In this document: positions 51,590 through 60,823 of the stretch, one piece after another
How the letters are laid out: each line of letters opens with the position of its first letter
Numbering within the stretch: position 1 is the stretch's first letter
Assembly (NCBI GenBank): GCA_028289345.1
Contig: JANQQL010000020.1
Span: 124,001-188,000 of the forward strand
Length of the DNA: 64,000 bases
Source: Planctomycetota bacterium
GTDB taxonomy: Bacteria > Planctomycetota > B15-G4 > SIAN01
Reading direction: 5' to 3'
Translations under genes and position numbers: made by a program
The notes under the pieces: model-generated
What the model was told of the DNA's origin: nothing
The model's input: the letters and a program-made list of their open reading frames with translations, nothing else
Database searches by the model: none

Positions 51590-53113
51590 TTAGTCGTCGC
51601 TTGCACCGGTGATTCGCCGGAACGGGAGAGGACGAGTTTCATGGGGGGCTCCCGCATTGTCATCACTCGTCCCGCGCCACAGGGTTCCCTGGTCGTCCAA
51701 GCCGATTTGGAACGAGGATGAACGGGCGCCACCGACGCTCCGAGGCAGCTCGTTCGAAGACTGAAAGAGCAATCTGCCGCCCTCGGTCGGAGCGACGAGT
51801 TCCCAAATCCGCCGTCCTCCTCCCGAGCCATAGTCGGTGGCGATCAATCGAGAGTCTTCCAAGTGATACACCGTCAAGGAATCACTCGATTCGAAAGTTT
51901 GCCTCCGCTCCACCAGCACATGGCCCCCAGCTTCGAGGGAGTATTGGAGTCGACTCGGCACCGAGAGTTCATCCACGCCCTCCCACTGGCCGACCAGCCG
52001 CTTCAAGTCGACAAAAGCATCTGCTGCGCCCGGCGCTCCCAACGATGGGACAGATGCGGGAGTCTTGTCGATCCACTCGAGAAGATCTTTCAAAACATCG
52101 AGTCGCCACTCGACGAGCCCTTGCTCGGTGTCTTCCAGGAAGTAGTGATCACACGGCCAGATCGTCGATCGAAACCGCTTTTTCTGGAGCCGAATCAACT
52201 CCAGTTCGATCACCTCCCCAGACTCGGGTGCAGTGTTCCGATCGTCGCGACAGACTCCCAAATAGATCGGTTTGTTCAACTGCCTCCACGCATCCAAGCC
52301 GGGACGAAAAAACGATGACCAGCGCAAGTAAGGCTCTTGCGCCCACAGCTTGGTCGTGGACTCCGGATCTGAAAAGATCTCCCGAAACGAGTCTTTCATG
52401 TCATGAATCTGCTGCTCCCCTTCCTCACGATCGAGCTCCCCCGCTTCAATTTCTTTTCGCGTGAGAGCGATGAAATCAAACATGAGCGAGAGCCCTCCGG
52501 GAGCGAGGGCTGCCACGTGGGTGACGAAAGGACTCTCCAGAGCCACCCATGGCGCCACGTCGGATCCTTCCGAATGACCGAGGACCAGAACCTTTCGAGA
52601 ATCCACCAACCCGTCGTTCACCAGATCGCGAAGAACAGCCTTCGCCGCCTCGACTCGCCAACGAAGACACATCTTCTCTCGGTATTCTTCCGAGACCACT
52701 CGCTGCGAGGATTCGAAGAACTCGATGCCGGGACGCGAGATCACCGCGAAGTGCCAGTCAGGAAAATCCCGAGCGTCAAAAAGGATCGCACTCCCGACTC
52801 GGCCATTCTCGCGCCAAACCAGCGGGGAGGGGCCAGAGCCCTCGAGGTACAGAACGAGAGGTCGCGGCTCGGCACCCTCATCGAGCGGCCGGCCCCCGGT
52901 GGAAACGTAGTAGCGGATGGTCTCCTCGTCACCGTCCGTGACGCGCGGCTGGAAACCCATCATTTGGGGGGTGATGGGCTGGTCTTGCTGGGCAACAGCC
53001 AGAGACGCAATCGCCAGGAATGACCACACGCTCGAGATGATCCCGATCATGACTCTTCGAAGAGTCCGAAACGACGGGATCACTTCGAGCTTGTGGTGCC
53101 GAATCTTTGCCAT
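51590..53113 (-). CDS. Exported alpha/beta-hydrolase with C-terminal lipocalin-like domain
   Basis: A 507-residue protein with a long, membrane-spanning signal (~22-41). The first domain is a serine hydrolase: oxyanion strand 'PLVLYLEGSGPSPLVW', nucleophile S181 in 'VLVLGHSEGSDVAPWVAL', and a catalytic His in 'IWPCDHYFLED'. From ~365 ('DLKRLVGQWEGVDELS...GHVLVERRQTF...YHLEDSRLIATDYGSGGGRRIW') comes a second beta-barrel domain of the DUF1579/lipocalin type. The substrate is unknown. The start at 53113 is chosen over 53170 because a GAAGGAGG site lies upstream of it, though with long spacing; ATG 53050 is another choice. Unlike the dead hydrolase at 30112, this one keeps its triad. Confidence 0.82.
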   Translation of the reverse strand: MAKIRHHKLEVIPSFRTLRRVMIGIISSVWSFLAIASLAVAQQDQPITPQMMGFQPRVTDGDEETIRYYVSTGGRPLDEGAEPRPLVLYLEGSGPSPLVWRENGRVGSAILFDARDFPDWHFAVISRPGIEFFESSQRVVSEEYREKMCLRWRVEAAKAVLRDLVNDGLVDSRKVLVLGHSEGSDVAPWVALESPFVTHVAALAPGGLSLMFDFIALTRKEIEAGELDREEGEQQIHDMKDSFREIFSDPESTTKLWAQEPYLRWSSFFRPGLDAWRQLNKPIYLGVCRDDRNTAPESGEVIELELIRLQKKRFRSTIWPCDHYFLEDTEQGLVEWRLDVLKDLLEWIDKTPASVPSLGAPGAADAFVDLKRLVGQWEGVDELSVPSRLQYSLEAGGHVLVERRQTFESSDSLTVYHLEDSRLIATDYGSGGGRRIWELVAPTEGGRLLFQSSNELPRSVGGARSSSFQIGLDDQGTLWRGTSDDNAGAPHETRPLPFRRITGASDD

Positions 53114-53819
53114 GGCTTTGAGTTCTCCTCCTTCGACTCCTGGACAATCCGACAAACGGAGGCGGCTCAACCTCTTCCGACGTCAGACTCGGCAGCCAAT
53201 AAGCTCCCGGTACCCGGAGCGAAGGGACATGGTTCGCGAGTCATTCGGCGACGTGACGCCGATCGCCATTTCGAAGCCGGGACAACAAGAGGAGACAGAG
53301 GGAGCGCGTCCAATCGCGGAAGCTTCCACAAATACCAGGTGTTTGATTTCATGGTCTCTTCTTTCAAAGCGCTCGGACAACGTTTCCGCAGGGGTCGGTC
53401 CAGGAACGAGCGAAATCGCCAACACGGTCAGGAGGGGATCGCACCCTCAGATTCTCATGGAATCGACCTCCTTCAACGGTGGATGCCCGACCGGAACAAA
53501 GAAGAAACAGAACCCAGGGCCCCGGCCTCTCAGTGTTCAACAGAGCCCCGGTGGGTCCGATCGGGGCCCCCCAGTTCTCCGACCGCGGCGGAAAGGAACG
53601 CGGTCTCTGCTCCCCTCCCTTCGGCGGAGTGACCGTCGGGAGCCGCCTGGGCGCTCCCCTTGAGTGTTGGCAAAATCTGGGCATCCCACCGAAGACCTTC
53701 GGAACGACTGGAACTTTCTCCCGAGCGAGAATTTCTTCCGGGACAGACGGTCCAAGGGAGATCAAACGGAGATGCAGAAGCAAAACCGGTTCTTCCGTCT
53801 GGGTTCAAGGAGATGAGGA
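53114..53819. other. Intergenic region upstream of the hydrolase and the small membrane protein
   Basis: About 700 bases between divergent starts. Several open frames cross it on both strands, but all are Arg/Pro/Ser-rich and lack family features or ribosome-binding sites. No RNA or repeat was recognised. Confidence 0.35.
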
Positions 53820-54173
53820 ATGTCGGAGACGCAACCTTCGCAAGAAACCGTGCTGTTGGCCAAGGAGCTTGAGAAACGAGCAAACCTGGTCAAGAAGGTC
53901 GAGGGTCGGCACTCCTTTGCGCGAGGTCCATGGGGCATCGTGGTTCTCGTTCTCGCAATGTCGTCGGTCTTCGTCCTTCCGGGGGACCTCCCCGCTCCCC
54001 CTTCTTTCGTCACCATCCTCATGGTCGTGGCTTTGTTCGTTTGCATTGTGGAAATCGTCCAATTGAGAAGCCGGTTCGACGCGTTGATGACATTGCTCGA
54101 CGCCGACTCCCTCGACCACCGAGTGGTTCCATGGGCACAACACAAGTCAAGAGTTCCCCCTTCGACCTCGTGA
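53820..54173 (+). CDS. Small two-helix membrane protein
   Basis: A 117-residue protein with a charged N-terminus ('LLAKELEKRANLVKKVEGRHSF'), two adjacent transmembrane helices (~40-57 and ~65-84, 'GIVVLVLAMSSVFVLP' and 'FVTILMVVALFVCIVEIV') and a cytoplasmic-looking end ('QLRSRFDALMTLLDAD'). A strong AAGGAG element and a second AGGA directly before ATG 53820 support real translation. No family is recognised. It stands alone between two long gene-poor stretches. Confidence 0.7.
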   Translation: MSETQPSQETVLLAKELEKRANLVKKVEGRHSFARGPWGIVVLVLAMSSVFVLPGDLPAPPSFVTILMVVALFVCIVEIVQLRSRFDALMTLLDADSLDHRVVPWAQHKSRVPPSTS

Positions 54174-54917
54174 ATCGCCCCATCGAATCTCACGGACCCC
54201 GAGGATTCTCGCGAAAGCGCCGGACCTCTGAGCCAGGCCGGGCGAAGTCACTGCAAACCACCGTGCATGAGCCCCGACACAATGGCGGCGGAATTCAGGA
54301 CCGGCACCTTCAGGGGAAACGGCAGGGGCACTCTTCCAATGACGGGAGTGGGTACGCCCCCTCAACGAGTTGACAAGGGAAGCCCCAAGCAATCATTGCG
54401 AACGGTGGGACTGTCTGTCGAAGGGGTGCCAGGTTCCAGGCTCTGTTCACAAGCCATCCGGAACGGCGACGGTTCTCAAGAAACTGTCCACGGGGTGACT
54501 CCGGCCCGGTCGATGTCGGTGTCGGTGGCGAACTTGACCGGCGAACCCATCACACTTGGCCGGATCTGGAACGAGGACGTTCCACGAAGTCGCCCCTCCC
54601 CGTCCATCTCCTGCTTCCGATACAGAGTGGCGATCCCTCGTTCGGTTGGGATCTCCGCCGTGACGTCGGTCGACCAAAGTTTGGCCCGGGCGTCCCCGTG
54701 ACAGACTCCGCCGCGGAATGAACCGGCGCGCCATGGCGGGCGATTCCACCGGCCACACCGGGCCACTCACAGGCGGTCCCCCCGGACCCGAGGCTCGCCG
54801 TCCCCCTGAGCCCGGGAAGAGTGCAGACGATGGGGCAGAGCCGCGCTATGGTCCCCCGTTGCCCGCGAGGGGCGTCACGACACAGTTGCCACTGACCGAA
54901 GAAGAGAATTGATATCC
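54174..54917. other. Gene-poor region upstream of the aldolase gene
   Basis: About 740 bases. A minus-strand reading at 54476-54766 ('KLWSTDVTAEIPTERGIATL...') looks somewhat protein-like and could be a gene remnant, but I find no family or start. The aldolase leader is at the right end, with a GAAGAG element before the ATG. Confidence 0.35.
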
Positions 54918-55805
54918 ATGAGCACGAACGACCAACTCGAAAAGGTCCGGAATTCGGACGGATTCATCGCGGCCCTCGACCAGAGCGGCGGAAGCACCCC
55001 CAAGGCACTGCGCCTCTACGGCGTCGACGAGAACCAGTACTCGGGCGACGACCAGATGTTCGACCGCATCCACGAGATGCGCTCCCGAATCATCACCAGC
55101 CCCAGCTTCGGCGGCAACCGGATCCTGGGCGCCATCCTTTTCGAGATGACCATGGACCGAGAGATCCAGGGACAGCCCTCGGCGAGCTTCCTGTGGAGCG
55201 AGAAGAACGTTGTCCCCTTCTTGAAGGTGGACAAGGGTCTCGAGGCCGAGCAAAACGGCGTGCAGCTCATGAAGCCGATGCCGGAGCTTGACTCCCTCCT
55301 CGCCCGTGCCAAGAAGCACGGAGTGTTCGGCACCAAGATGCGCTCGGTGATCAAGTCCGCCGACCCCGCCGGGGTCAAGGCCATCGTCGATCAGCAGTTC
55401 GAGGTCGGCAAGCAGATCCTCGGGGCCGGCTTGGTCCCCATTCTCGAGCCGGAAGTGGACATCCACAGCCCCACCAAGAGTGAGGCCGAGGCCATGCTCA
55501 AGAACCACCTGATGGAGAACCTCGACAAGCTGGGTTCCGACAAGGTGATGTTCAAGCTCACTCTGCCCAATGAGAACGGCTTCTACGCCGACTGCATCAA
55601 GCACGACAACATGCTGCGCGTGGTCGCGCTGTCCGGCGGCTACAGCCGCGAGGAGGCCAACGACCGTCTGGCCAAGAATCCCGGCATGATCGCGAGCTTC
55701 TCGCGCGCCTTGACCGAAGGCTTGAGCGCTCAGCAGTCGGACGACGAATTCAACGGCGTCCTGGATACCTCAATCGAGAGCATCTTCCAGGCCTCGAAGA
55801 CCTGA
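54918..55805 (+). CDS. fda: Class I fructose-bisphosphate aldolase (short bacterial type)
   Basis: A 295-residue Schiff-base aldolase that cleaves fructose 1,6-bisphosphate to dihydroxyacetone phosphate and glyceraldehyde 3-phosphate in glycolysis and gluconeogenesis. The match to the Gram-positive Fda type is strong throughout: 'DGFIAALDQSGGSTPKAL', 'RSRIITSPSFGGNRILGAILFEMTMDREI', 'VPFLKVDKGL', 'NGVQLMKP', 'GTKMRS', 'LVPILEPEVDI', the Schiff-base region 'VMFKLTLP' and 'VVALSGGYSREEAN'. ATG 54918 is preferred over TTG 54909. A strong terminator lies 55 bases after the stop, so it forms a single-gene unit, unlinked to other glycolytic genes here. Confidence 0.96.
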   Translation: MSTNDQLEKVRNSDGFIAALDQSGGSTPKALRLYGVDENQYSGDDQMFDRIHEMRSRIITSPSFGGNRILGAILFEMTMDREIQGQPSASFLWSEKNVVPFLKVDKGLEAEQNGVQLMKPMPELDSLLARAKKHGVFGTKMRSVIKSADPAGVKAIVDQQFEVGKQILGAGLVPILEPEVDIHSPTKSEAEAMLKNHLMENLDKLGSDKVMFKLTLPNENGFYADCIKHDNMLRVVALSGGYSREEANDRLAKNPGMIASFSRALTEGLSAQQSDDEFNGVLDTSIESIFQASKT

Positions 55806-56259
55806 GCCAACAGCGTCACCGAGCGAGTGACTTCTCCCTCGCCAACCATTCGAATCCCAAAGAGCCACTCCCGGTCGGGAGTGGCTCTTTTTCATGGGCT
55901 CGGCGATCCACGGCGAACGCCTGAGGTCTCCGCATCTCCCCTCGGCGACCGGACCGGCCGCGAAACTCAGACCGCCGTCCGCTTGATGACACGGAGCTCT
56001 CGGACAGCGACGATTCCGGTCCAATCCGCCTGCGGATGAAAGACCACAGGGTTTCCCTGATCGGACCAAGCCGGTCTGGTAGGCACACCTGACAGGCCGA
56101 GCATTCGGTGAAAAAAAGACCAACACAAATGCCTTTGTTTGTGGATGAGGCTCCCTAGGCCCAGTGCACTTCGGGCCGGAGCCGAGAAGTACGTCCCCGC
56201 ATAGATTCACGCCACCGGCTCCTCTCCCTCTGTTCCGTCTGTGCTGAAAGGAGCCAATC
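55806..56259. other. Aldolase terminator and upstream region of the protease gene
   Basis: About 450 bases. The left part holds the terminator at 55861-55892; the remainder is the leader of the protease gene, including a run of A at 56110-56117 and an AAAGGAG ribosome-binding site at the right end. No gene is seen. Confidence 0.4.
55861..55892 (+). terminator. Rho-independent terminator after fda
   Basis: A perfect 12-bp stem (55861-55872 with 55877-55888) around a four-base GGTC loop is followed by five T. It lies 55 bases after the aldolase stop. Confidence 0.95.
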
Positions 56260-58008
56260 ATGGTCTCGGTGATCGGCAGTTTTCTCGTTCCATACCTGTT
56301 CCAAGCCACCTCCGCGGAAACCGTGGACGCCATCAAACCAGACCCAAGCTCCATTCGAGTTCGGCCCGCCATTCCGCGGGACGAAGGCAATCCACGTTTC
56401 CCCGTCCAGCTCGACGTCGCGCCCGATCAGTACTTGCCCCGGACGCCTCCCGCGAACTTCGGACGTGTCACCGGGACCTCGACCTCTGGGCATCCCGTCA
56501 CCTACGACCTGGAGACCGGACTCGAAACAATCCATCTCCTTCCCCAGGGTCCCTTTCCCGGCATGGATGTCGAACCGGGCTCCGACTTTGCTCCATGGAC
56601 AGAGGATGTCGAATCCTTTCCGGGGTTGATGGCGACGAATCCGGAAGGGGTTCACTTCAGCATGAATTGTCGGCTCTTCTTCAAAGATCCCACCGATGGA
56701 CTCAACTATGTCTGTTCCGGCACGCTCATCGACCCCAAGACCCTCATCACTGCTGGGCACTGCGTGCACGGAGGACCGGGGGGACAGTGGATGACCAATC
56801 TTGTCGCCTCTCCCGCATGGGACGGAGACGACGACTTCGCTGGCTCCGCCAATGGAAGCGCCGTCGTCACGTGGTCCAACTGGATCAACAGCGGTGACTG
56901 GGCCGGCGACCAAGCCTACGTGCGACTGGACCGCCCCGTCGGTGTCCTCGCCGGCTGGCATGGCTACGGCTTCAACACAAACGACTCTTGGTGGAACGTG
57001 ACAACGTTCTATCCGTCGGGATGGCCGGGATCCGGGTTCTCCGGAGCCCCCCACCAGTACTACCGGACGGCGGGATCATTCGACTCGGTGATGCCAGAAG
57101 TCGTCACGGCCAACGTCAACTACCCTCATTGGATCGGAGGAATGAGTGGAGGCGGTGCCTACTACACGATCCTTGGCAGCGATTTCGTGGGAGCGACCCT
57201 CTCTCACGGAACCGGCTTTCCGGACAGCACCACCTCGATCGGGTTCTCACGAATCAGCGCCAACAAGTTCAACTACCTCAGAGACACCTACATCCCGAGT
57301 CACTACCAAGACCATCAAGTCGACATCGTCCCGTTGAAATGCCGCGCGGACCTGGGGACCGTGAAAGCCGGACAGAATCTCACTGCCCTGAACTATCGTC
57401 TCTTCAACTCGTCACTCCACAATCCCCCGAACCTGACCTACGGCATCGACGTCTACCTGTCGCGGAATGACAATATCACCGAGGCTGACACGCTGATCGA
57501 AAGCCACAGTGTCACCTACAACTTCGAGGCGAAGGAGTTCGTCCGGGTGAACGCCGGCAACATCAAGATCCCATACGACACCGTTCCCGGAGTGCACTAC
57601 GTGGGCGTGATCTCGAAATTGATCGATGCCGATTCCGACAACAATGACACCGATGGATGGGACGCGTTCAAAATCACCGTGCAAGCGCCAGATCGCGCAA
57701 ACCTCTCGGTGTCGGGACTGACTTCCCCCAGTCCGGCGGCACAATGGACGATCTCCGGAGCGGCCCCCAACAGCACCGTGCATCTCTTTGCTTCGGTCAA
57801 CGGGGGCGGCCCGACCAACACCCAATTCGGCGTGGTGCAGTTGACGCCTCCGTTCATTCCTCTGGCGCAGCTCTCGACGGACTCCAACGGTGACGCAATC
57901 CTCTCTCGCGAAATTCCAGAGGGGATCGGCGGGACCATGGTTTGGTTCCAAGCCATTGACGCGACATCCCTTCTCTTCACCAACGATATCGCCACCGCCA
58001 TTCAATGA
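56260..58008 (+). CDS. Exported trypsin-like serine protease with CARDB-like domain (intact triad)
   Basis: A 582-residue exported protein with a short signal ('MVSVIGSFLVPYLFQATSAE') and a trypsin/glutamyl-endopeptidase-like domain. The catalytic triad is complete: H167 in 'TLITAGHCVHGG', D217 in 'GDWAGDQAYVRLDRPVG' and S296 in 'GGMSGGGAYY'. A CARDB-like domain follows ('NPPNLTYGIDVYLSRNDNITEADTLIESHS'), then a C-terminal beta module ('PNSTVHLFASVNGGGPTNTQ'). It is the active paralogue of the pseudoprotease at 43201, aligned over most of the length except the last module. An AAAGGAG site precedes ATG 56260. The TPR gene begins about 100 bases downstream. Confidence 0.9.
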   Translation: MVSVIGSFLVPYLFQATSAETVDAIKPDPSSIRVRPAIPRDEGNPRFPVQLDVAPDQYLPRTPPANFGRVTGTSTSGHPVTYDLETGLETIHLLPQGPFPGMDVEPGSDFAPWTEDVESFPGLMATNPEGVHFSMNCRLFFKDPTDGLNYVCSGTLIDPKTLITAGHCVHGGPGGQWMTNLVASPAWDGDDDFAGSANGSAVVTWSNWINSGDWAGDQAYVRLDRPVGVLAGWHGYGFNTNDSWWNVTTFYPSGWPGSGFSGAPHQYYRTAGSFDSVMPEVVTANVNYPHWIGGMSGGGAYYTILGSDFVGATLSHGTGFPDSTTSIGFSRISANKFNYLRDTYIPSHYQDHQVDIVPLKCRADLGTVKAGQNLTALNYRLFNSSLHNPPNLTYGIDVYLSRNDNITEADTLIESHSVTYNFEAKEFVRVNAGNIKIPYDTVPGVHYVGVISKLIDADSDNNDTDGWDAFKITVQAPDRANLSVSGLTSPSPAAQWTISGAAPNSTVHLFASVNGGGPTNTQFGVVQLTPPFIPLAQLSTDSNGDAILSREIPEGIGGTMVWFQAIDATSLLFTNDIATAIQ

Positions 58009-58110
58009 CTGCTCGTCCGGTCGTGGGCCTCCGATGAGAGCCCTGCGGGCGACCCCGCAGAGAACAAGGAAGCCCTCGGCATCACGGCTCAGGAATCACG
58101 AGTTGAACCA

Positions 58111-58890
58111 ATGACCTTCCCTTCGATTCTCTCCTCAGTTCTTGCCCTCTCGCTTGTCCCAGAGCTGCAAGGGCCGCCCCCCGCCTGCCCTCCGCCGCCA
58201 GCAGATCCCGCGGGAACGTTGCATCGCGAGGCGTCGGCCTTGCTCGACCAACGACAATTCGTGAAGGCTTCCGACCTCTTCCAGCAGAGTTTGGATCGAC
58301 GCCGGGAAGCTCTCGGACCCCAGCACGAGTTGGTGGCCGAAGCCCTCCACAACTTGTCTTACTCCCTCTCTCGCGCGGGGCGGGGAAAGGAGGCTGTCGA
58401 CCTGGCACGAGAGTGCCTAGAGATTGTCGAGCTCGACCGCCACCGCCCTTCTCACGCAGTCCTCGCCCGCCGCCATTTGGCCGAGGTCGCGGAGCATGCC
58501 GGACAGTTCGATGTGGCCTGGCGCGAAATCGAAACGGTGGTCGCCGAAGCCGAGCAGCAGTTTGGCCTCACCCCCCTGACCGGGGAGGCTCACGAAATCG
58601 CGGGGCGACTCGCCTGCCGATTCCAAGAGCTCGAGATCGCCGCGGAGCACTATCGCTGGAGCTCGGCGATCTACGAGAAGTACTTCGGAGTCTCCGAGCC
58701 GACCACCGCCGTGCGTCCCATGCTCGCCCTCGCCCATGTCCTCGCCCGGCAATCTCATTGGAACGAAGCGGTTCAAGTCCTCCATCGGGCCTCGGCATGG
58801 CTGGAAGCCGGGAATCTCGTGGGCCATCCGGTTTGGCAGGAAGTGCGCCGACTTCGGGAACGGAGTCGGCTCCGGGCAGACGACCATTGA
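58111..58890 (+). CDS. Exported TPR-repeat protein
   Basis: A 259-residue protein with a signal peptide ('SILSSVLALSLVPELQGPPP') and tetratricopeptide-like repeats: 'REASALLDQRQFVKASDLFQQSLDRRREALG', 'HNLSYSLSRAGRGKEAVDLARECLEIVEL', 'LAEVAEHAGQFDVAWREIETVVAEAEQQFG' and 'LALAHVLARQSHWNEAVQVLHRASAWLE'. TPR arrays mediate protein binding. It should be periplasmic or surface-located. It lies on the same strand as the protease, about 100 bases behind it, so a shared transcript is possible but not shown. It converges on the esterase gene. Confidence 0.8.
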   Translation: MTFPSILSSVLALSLVPELQGPPPACPPPPADPAGTLHREASALLDQRQFVKASDLFQQSLDRRREALGPQHELVAEALHNLSYSLSRAGRGKEAVDLARECLEIVELDRHRPSHAVLARRHLAEVAEHAGQFDVAWREIETVVAEAEQQFGLTPLTGEAHEIAGRLACRFQELEIAAEHYRWSSAIYEKYFGVSEPTTAVRPMLALAHVLARQSHWNEAVQVLHRASAWLEAGNLVGHPVWQEVRRLRERSRLRADDH

Positions 58891-58959
58891 GTCAAGCACA
58901 CCCCCGAAACGGTCGCCCGCCGCCTGAGACACCGACTAGGTCCCCGACTTGGTCGATTC

Positions 58960-60648
58960 TCAACGCCGCACACGACCACGGAGGATTTCGTTCTCGATCA
59001 CCGGCATGAGGTCCTCGAGCAGCGAGGTCTCATAGGCCCCGGTGGTGCTGTCTGTTTCCGGAGCCTGGTCGTGGGACACTCGATGATCCACGTAGAACGA
59101 CCCCTTCTTGCCTCCTTCCCCGGGAACGAACGCGAAGAACAAGTTCTGCAACTCGCCGGTGATGATCAGCAGGTCCAGAAGCAGCCCCATACGCTCGTAG
59201 TCCTCCGCTTCTTGGCCATAGCCGCCGAGGAAGTAAACAATCGGGAGCTGGCGATCGGTGTTGAAGAACGCGGGCGGCCGATAGACCACGACCCGGCGTT
59301 GGACCTCCGCATCCCCCGCCAATGTCAGAGCAGGGGAAGGAACGTCCCGAGTCACCACCTCACCGATCAGGCGCAGCCCGCGAGGTCCATCCACTCCGTC
59401 CGGGAATTGGCTTTCGAGGAACGCTAACAGAGTTCGAAGCCGATCCCACACCACCAGAGGCTCGCAAAAGTCCCCGTCGCGCAAGGAGTCGGTGATGTCA
59501 TCGGCATCGGGAATCCCGATGTGCCCCCCGACGTATCGGACCAGCAATCGTTGAGATTCCAGGGTGGGGAGATCGGCACAATCCCCCGGGAACAAGTCGC
59601 GCACGGTCACCGGGAGCCCTTTTCCTTGCAAGGCCTCGACCACGTTCAGGTAGTGACTCTCGAAAGCGAACTCGTCGAGCGTTCCAACATCCATGTAGAT
59701 TCGTTGCTGAGCAAGCTCTGCCGTGGTGGAGTCCTGAATGCGGGTCAGGGGGTCTTGCTGCCACCACGCCGCCAAGTCCGGGTCTTCATCGAAGACCCCG
59801 TTGCCCTCTCCGAAGTCGAGAGTGCCGGGCACTCCATCCAGACCATGGTCCTCAAAAGACTCCCCCAGTCCCGGATCCCAGGTGAAGTTGCCATTGGCAT
59901 CGTCGAACGGCTCGGTCAGATTGATCACCAGCCCGTCCCCGACGTCGAAGATCCCGTCGCCGTTCTGGTCCGCCAGCTCCCGGCCACCGATCACCGTTCC
60001 CGCCAAAGTCGGGTCTAAGAGAGAGAGGGTGTCCCGGGCGACGAGCAGAACCTCCGTGTCAAAGTCGGCCGGCTCCCCGGACTGACGGAGCCCGTCCTCG
60101 TTGCCATCGCCGCCATCGCGAAAGCCCCCTGGTTGGCTGGGAATGGAGAAGGTCCCCCACTGATCATCCACGCCCATCGTCGCGGCCTGGGAATCTGCCG
60201 CCAAGTACGCGCGATCGGGATCCGGGTGATGGAGCAGGGGATGGCCGAACGCCAGGACCAAATCCTGCATCATCTCGATCCGGGTTTCCCGATCGGGATA
60301 CGGCGGAAGATGGTCGAAGGTGAAGTCGTCCCCCACCGCGGCAGGGAGATCCTCTTGGAGCTTGACCTCGAGATTCTCTTCCACGATGTGACGCAGCAGC
60401 TCGCGCAAATCGACCGGTCCTCCCAAGGAGCCAATCACCCGAAACAACTCCGGGTGCTTCAGCCCGAGGTTCATCGCCCCGTATCCCCCCATGGAGATTC
60501 CGGCAATGGCTCGAAAGTCCCGACGCTGCTCGAGGGTTCCCAAAAGCACGTCGTCATCCTCATCGTCGTCGGTGAGACCGCAGGCGACCACCCACGGCAA
60601 GAGGAGAAAGCCCGCGAGTTGTGAGACGAATCGATCCTTCGCAAACAT
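58960..60648 (-). CDS. Lipoprotein esterase with apparently circularly permuted alpha/beta-hydrolase fold
   Basis: A 562-residue lipoprotein (lipobox 'WVVAC', Cys 23). The catalytic half comes first: S52 in 'FRAIAGISMGGYGAMNLGLKHPELF', a candidate acid at D320/D325 ('YMDVGTLDEF') and H376 in 'RYVGGHIGIP'. The part that is normally N-terminal in esterase D/FrmB-type enzymes is instead at 438-562: 'QRRVVVYRPPAFFNTDRQLP', 'IVYFLGGYGQEAEDYERMG' and 'LLEDLMPVIENEI'. The protein stops just where the canonical fold would go on to the nucleophile strand. Between lie Asp/Gly-rich calcium-loop-like repeats (~225-290). It should be an envelope ester hydrolase of unknown substrate. Confidence 0.83.
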   Translation of the reverse strand: MFAKDRFVSQLAGFLLLPWVVACGLTDDDEDDDVLLGTLEQRRDFRAIAGISMGGYGAMNLGLKHPELFRVIGSLGGPVDLRELLRHIVEENLEVKLQEDLPAAVGDDFTFDHLPPYPDRETRIEMMQDLVLAFGHPLLHHPDPDRAYLAADSQAATMGVDDQWGTFSIPSQPGGFRDGGDGNEDGLRQSGEPADFDTEVLLVARDTLSLLDPTLAGTVIGGRELADQNGDGIFDVGDGLVINLTEPFDDANGNFTWDPGLGESFEDHGLDGVPGTLDFGEGNGVFDEDPDLAAWWQQDPLTRIQDSTTAELAQQRIYMDVGTLDEFAFESHYLNVVEALQGKGLPVTVRDLFPGDCADLPTLESQRLLVRYVGGHIGIPDADDITDSLRDGDFCEPLVVWDRLRTLLAFLESQFPDGVDGPRGLRLIGEVVTRDVPSPALTLAGDAEVQRRVVVYRPPAFFNTDRQLPIVYFLGGYGQEAEDYERMGLLLDLLIITGELQNLFFAFVPGEGGKKGSFYVDHRVSHDQAPETDSTTGAYETSLLEDLMPVIENEILRGRVRR

Positions 60649-60823
60649 GGGTTGCCACCGAAGACGTTTTGGAAAGCACGGCGGACAAGAGGCCGTTCCG
60701 CCTCAATTGTACCGGGGGCTTTTCGTAGTCGGCGGACCCGAGGATGCCTCGGAAAGCGCCCATGGTGTCAGCATGCGGTGGCAGTCCTCGCCGGACGCAT
60801 CCGTTCGCCAGGACGGCGACGGC

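Noticed and set aside
54476..54766. Minus-strand reading containing 'TAEIPTERGIATLYRK'
   Set aside because: Possibly the tail of a lost gene, but I found no start, no family and no similarity to other proteins in the window.
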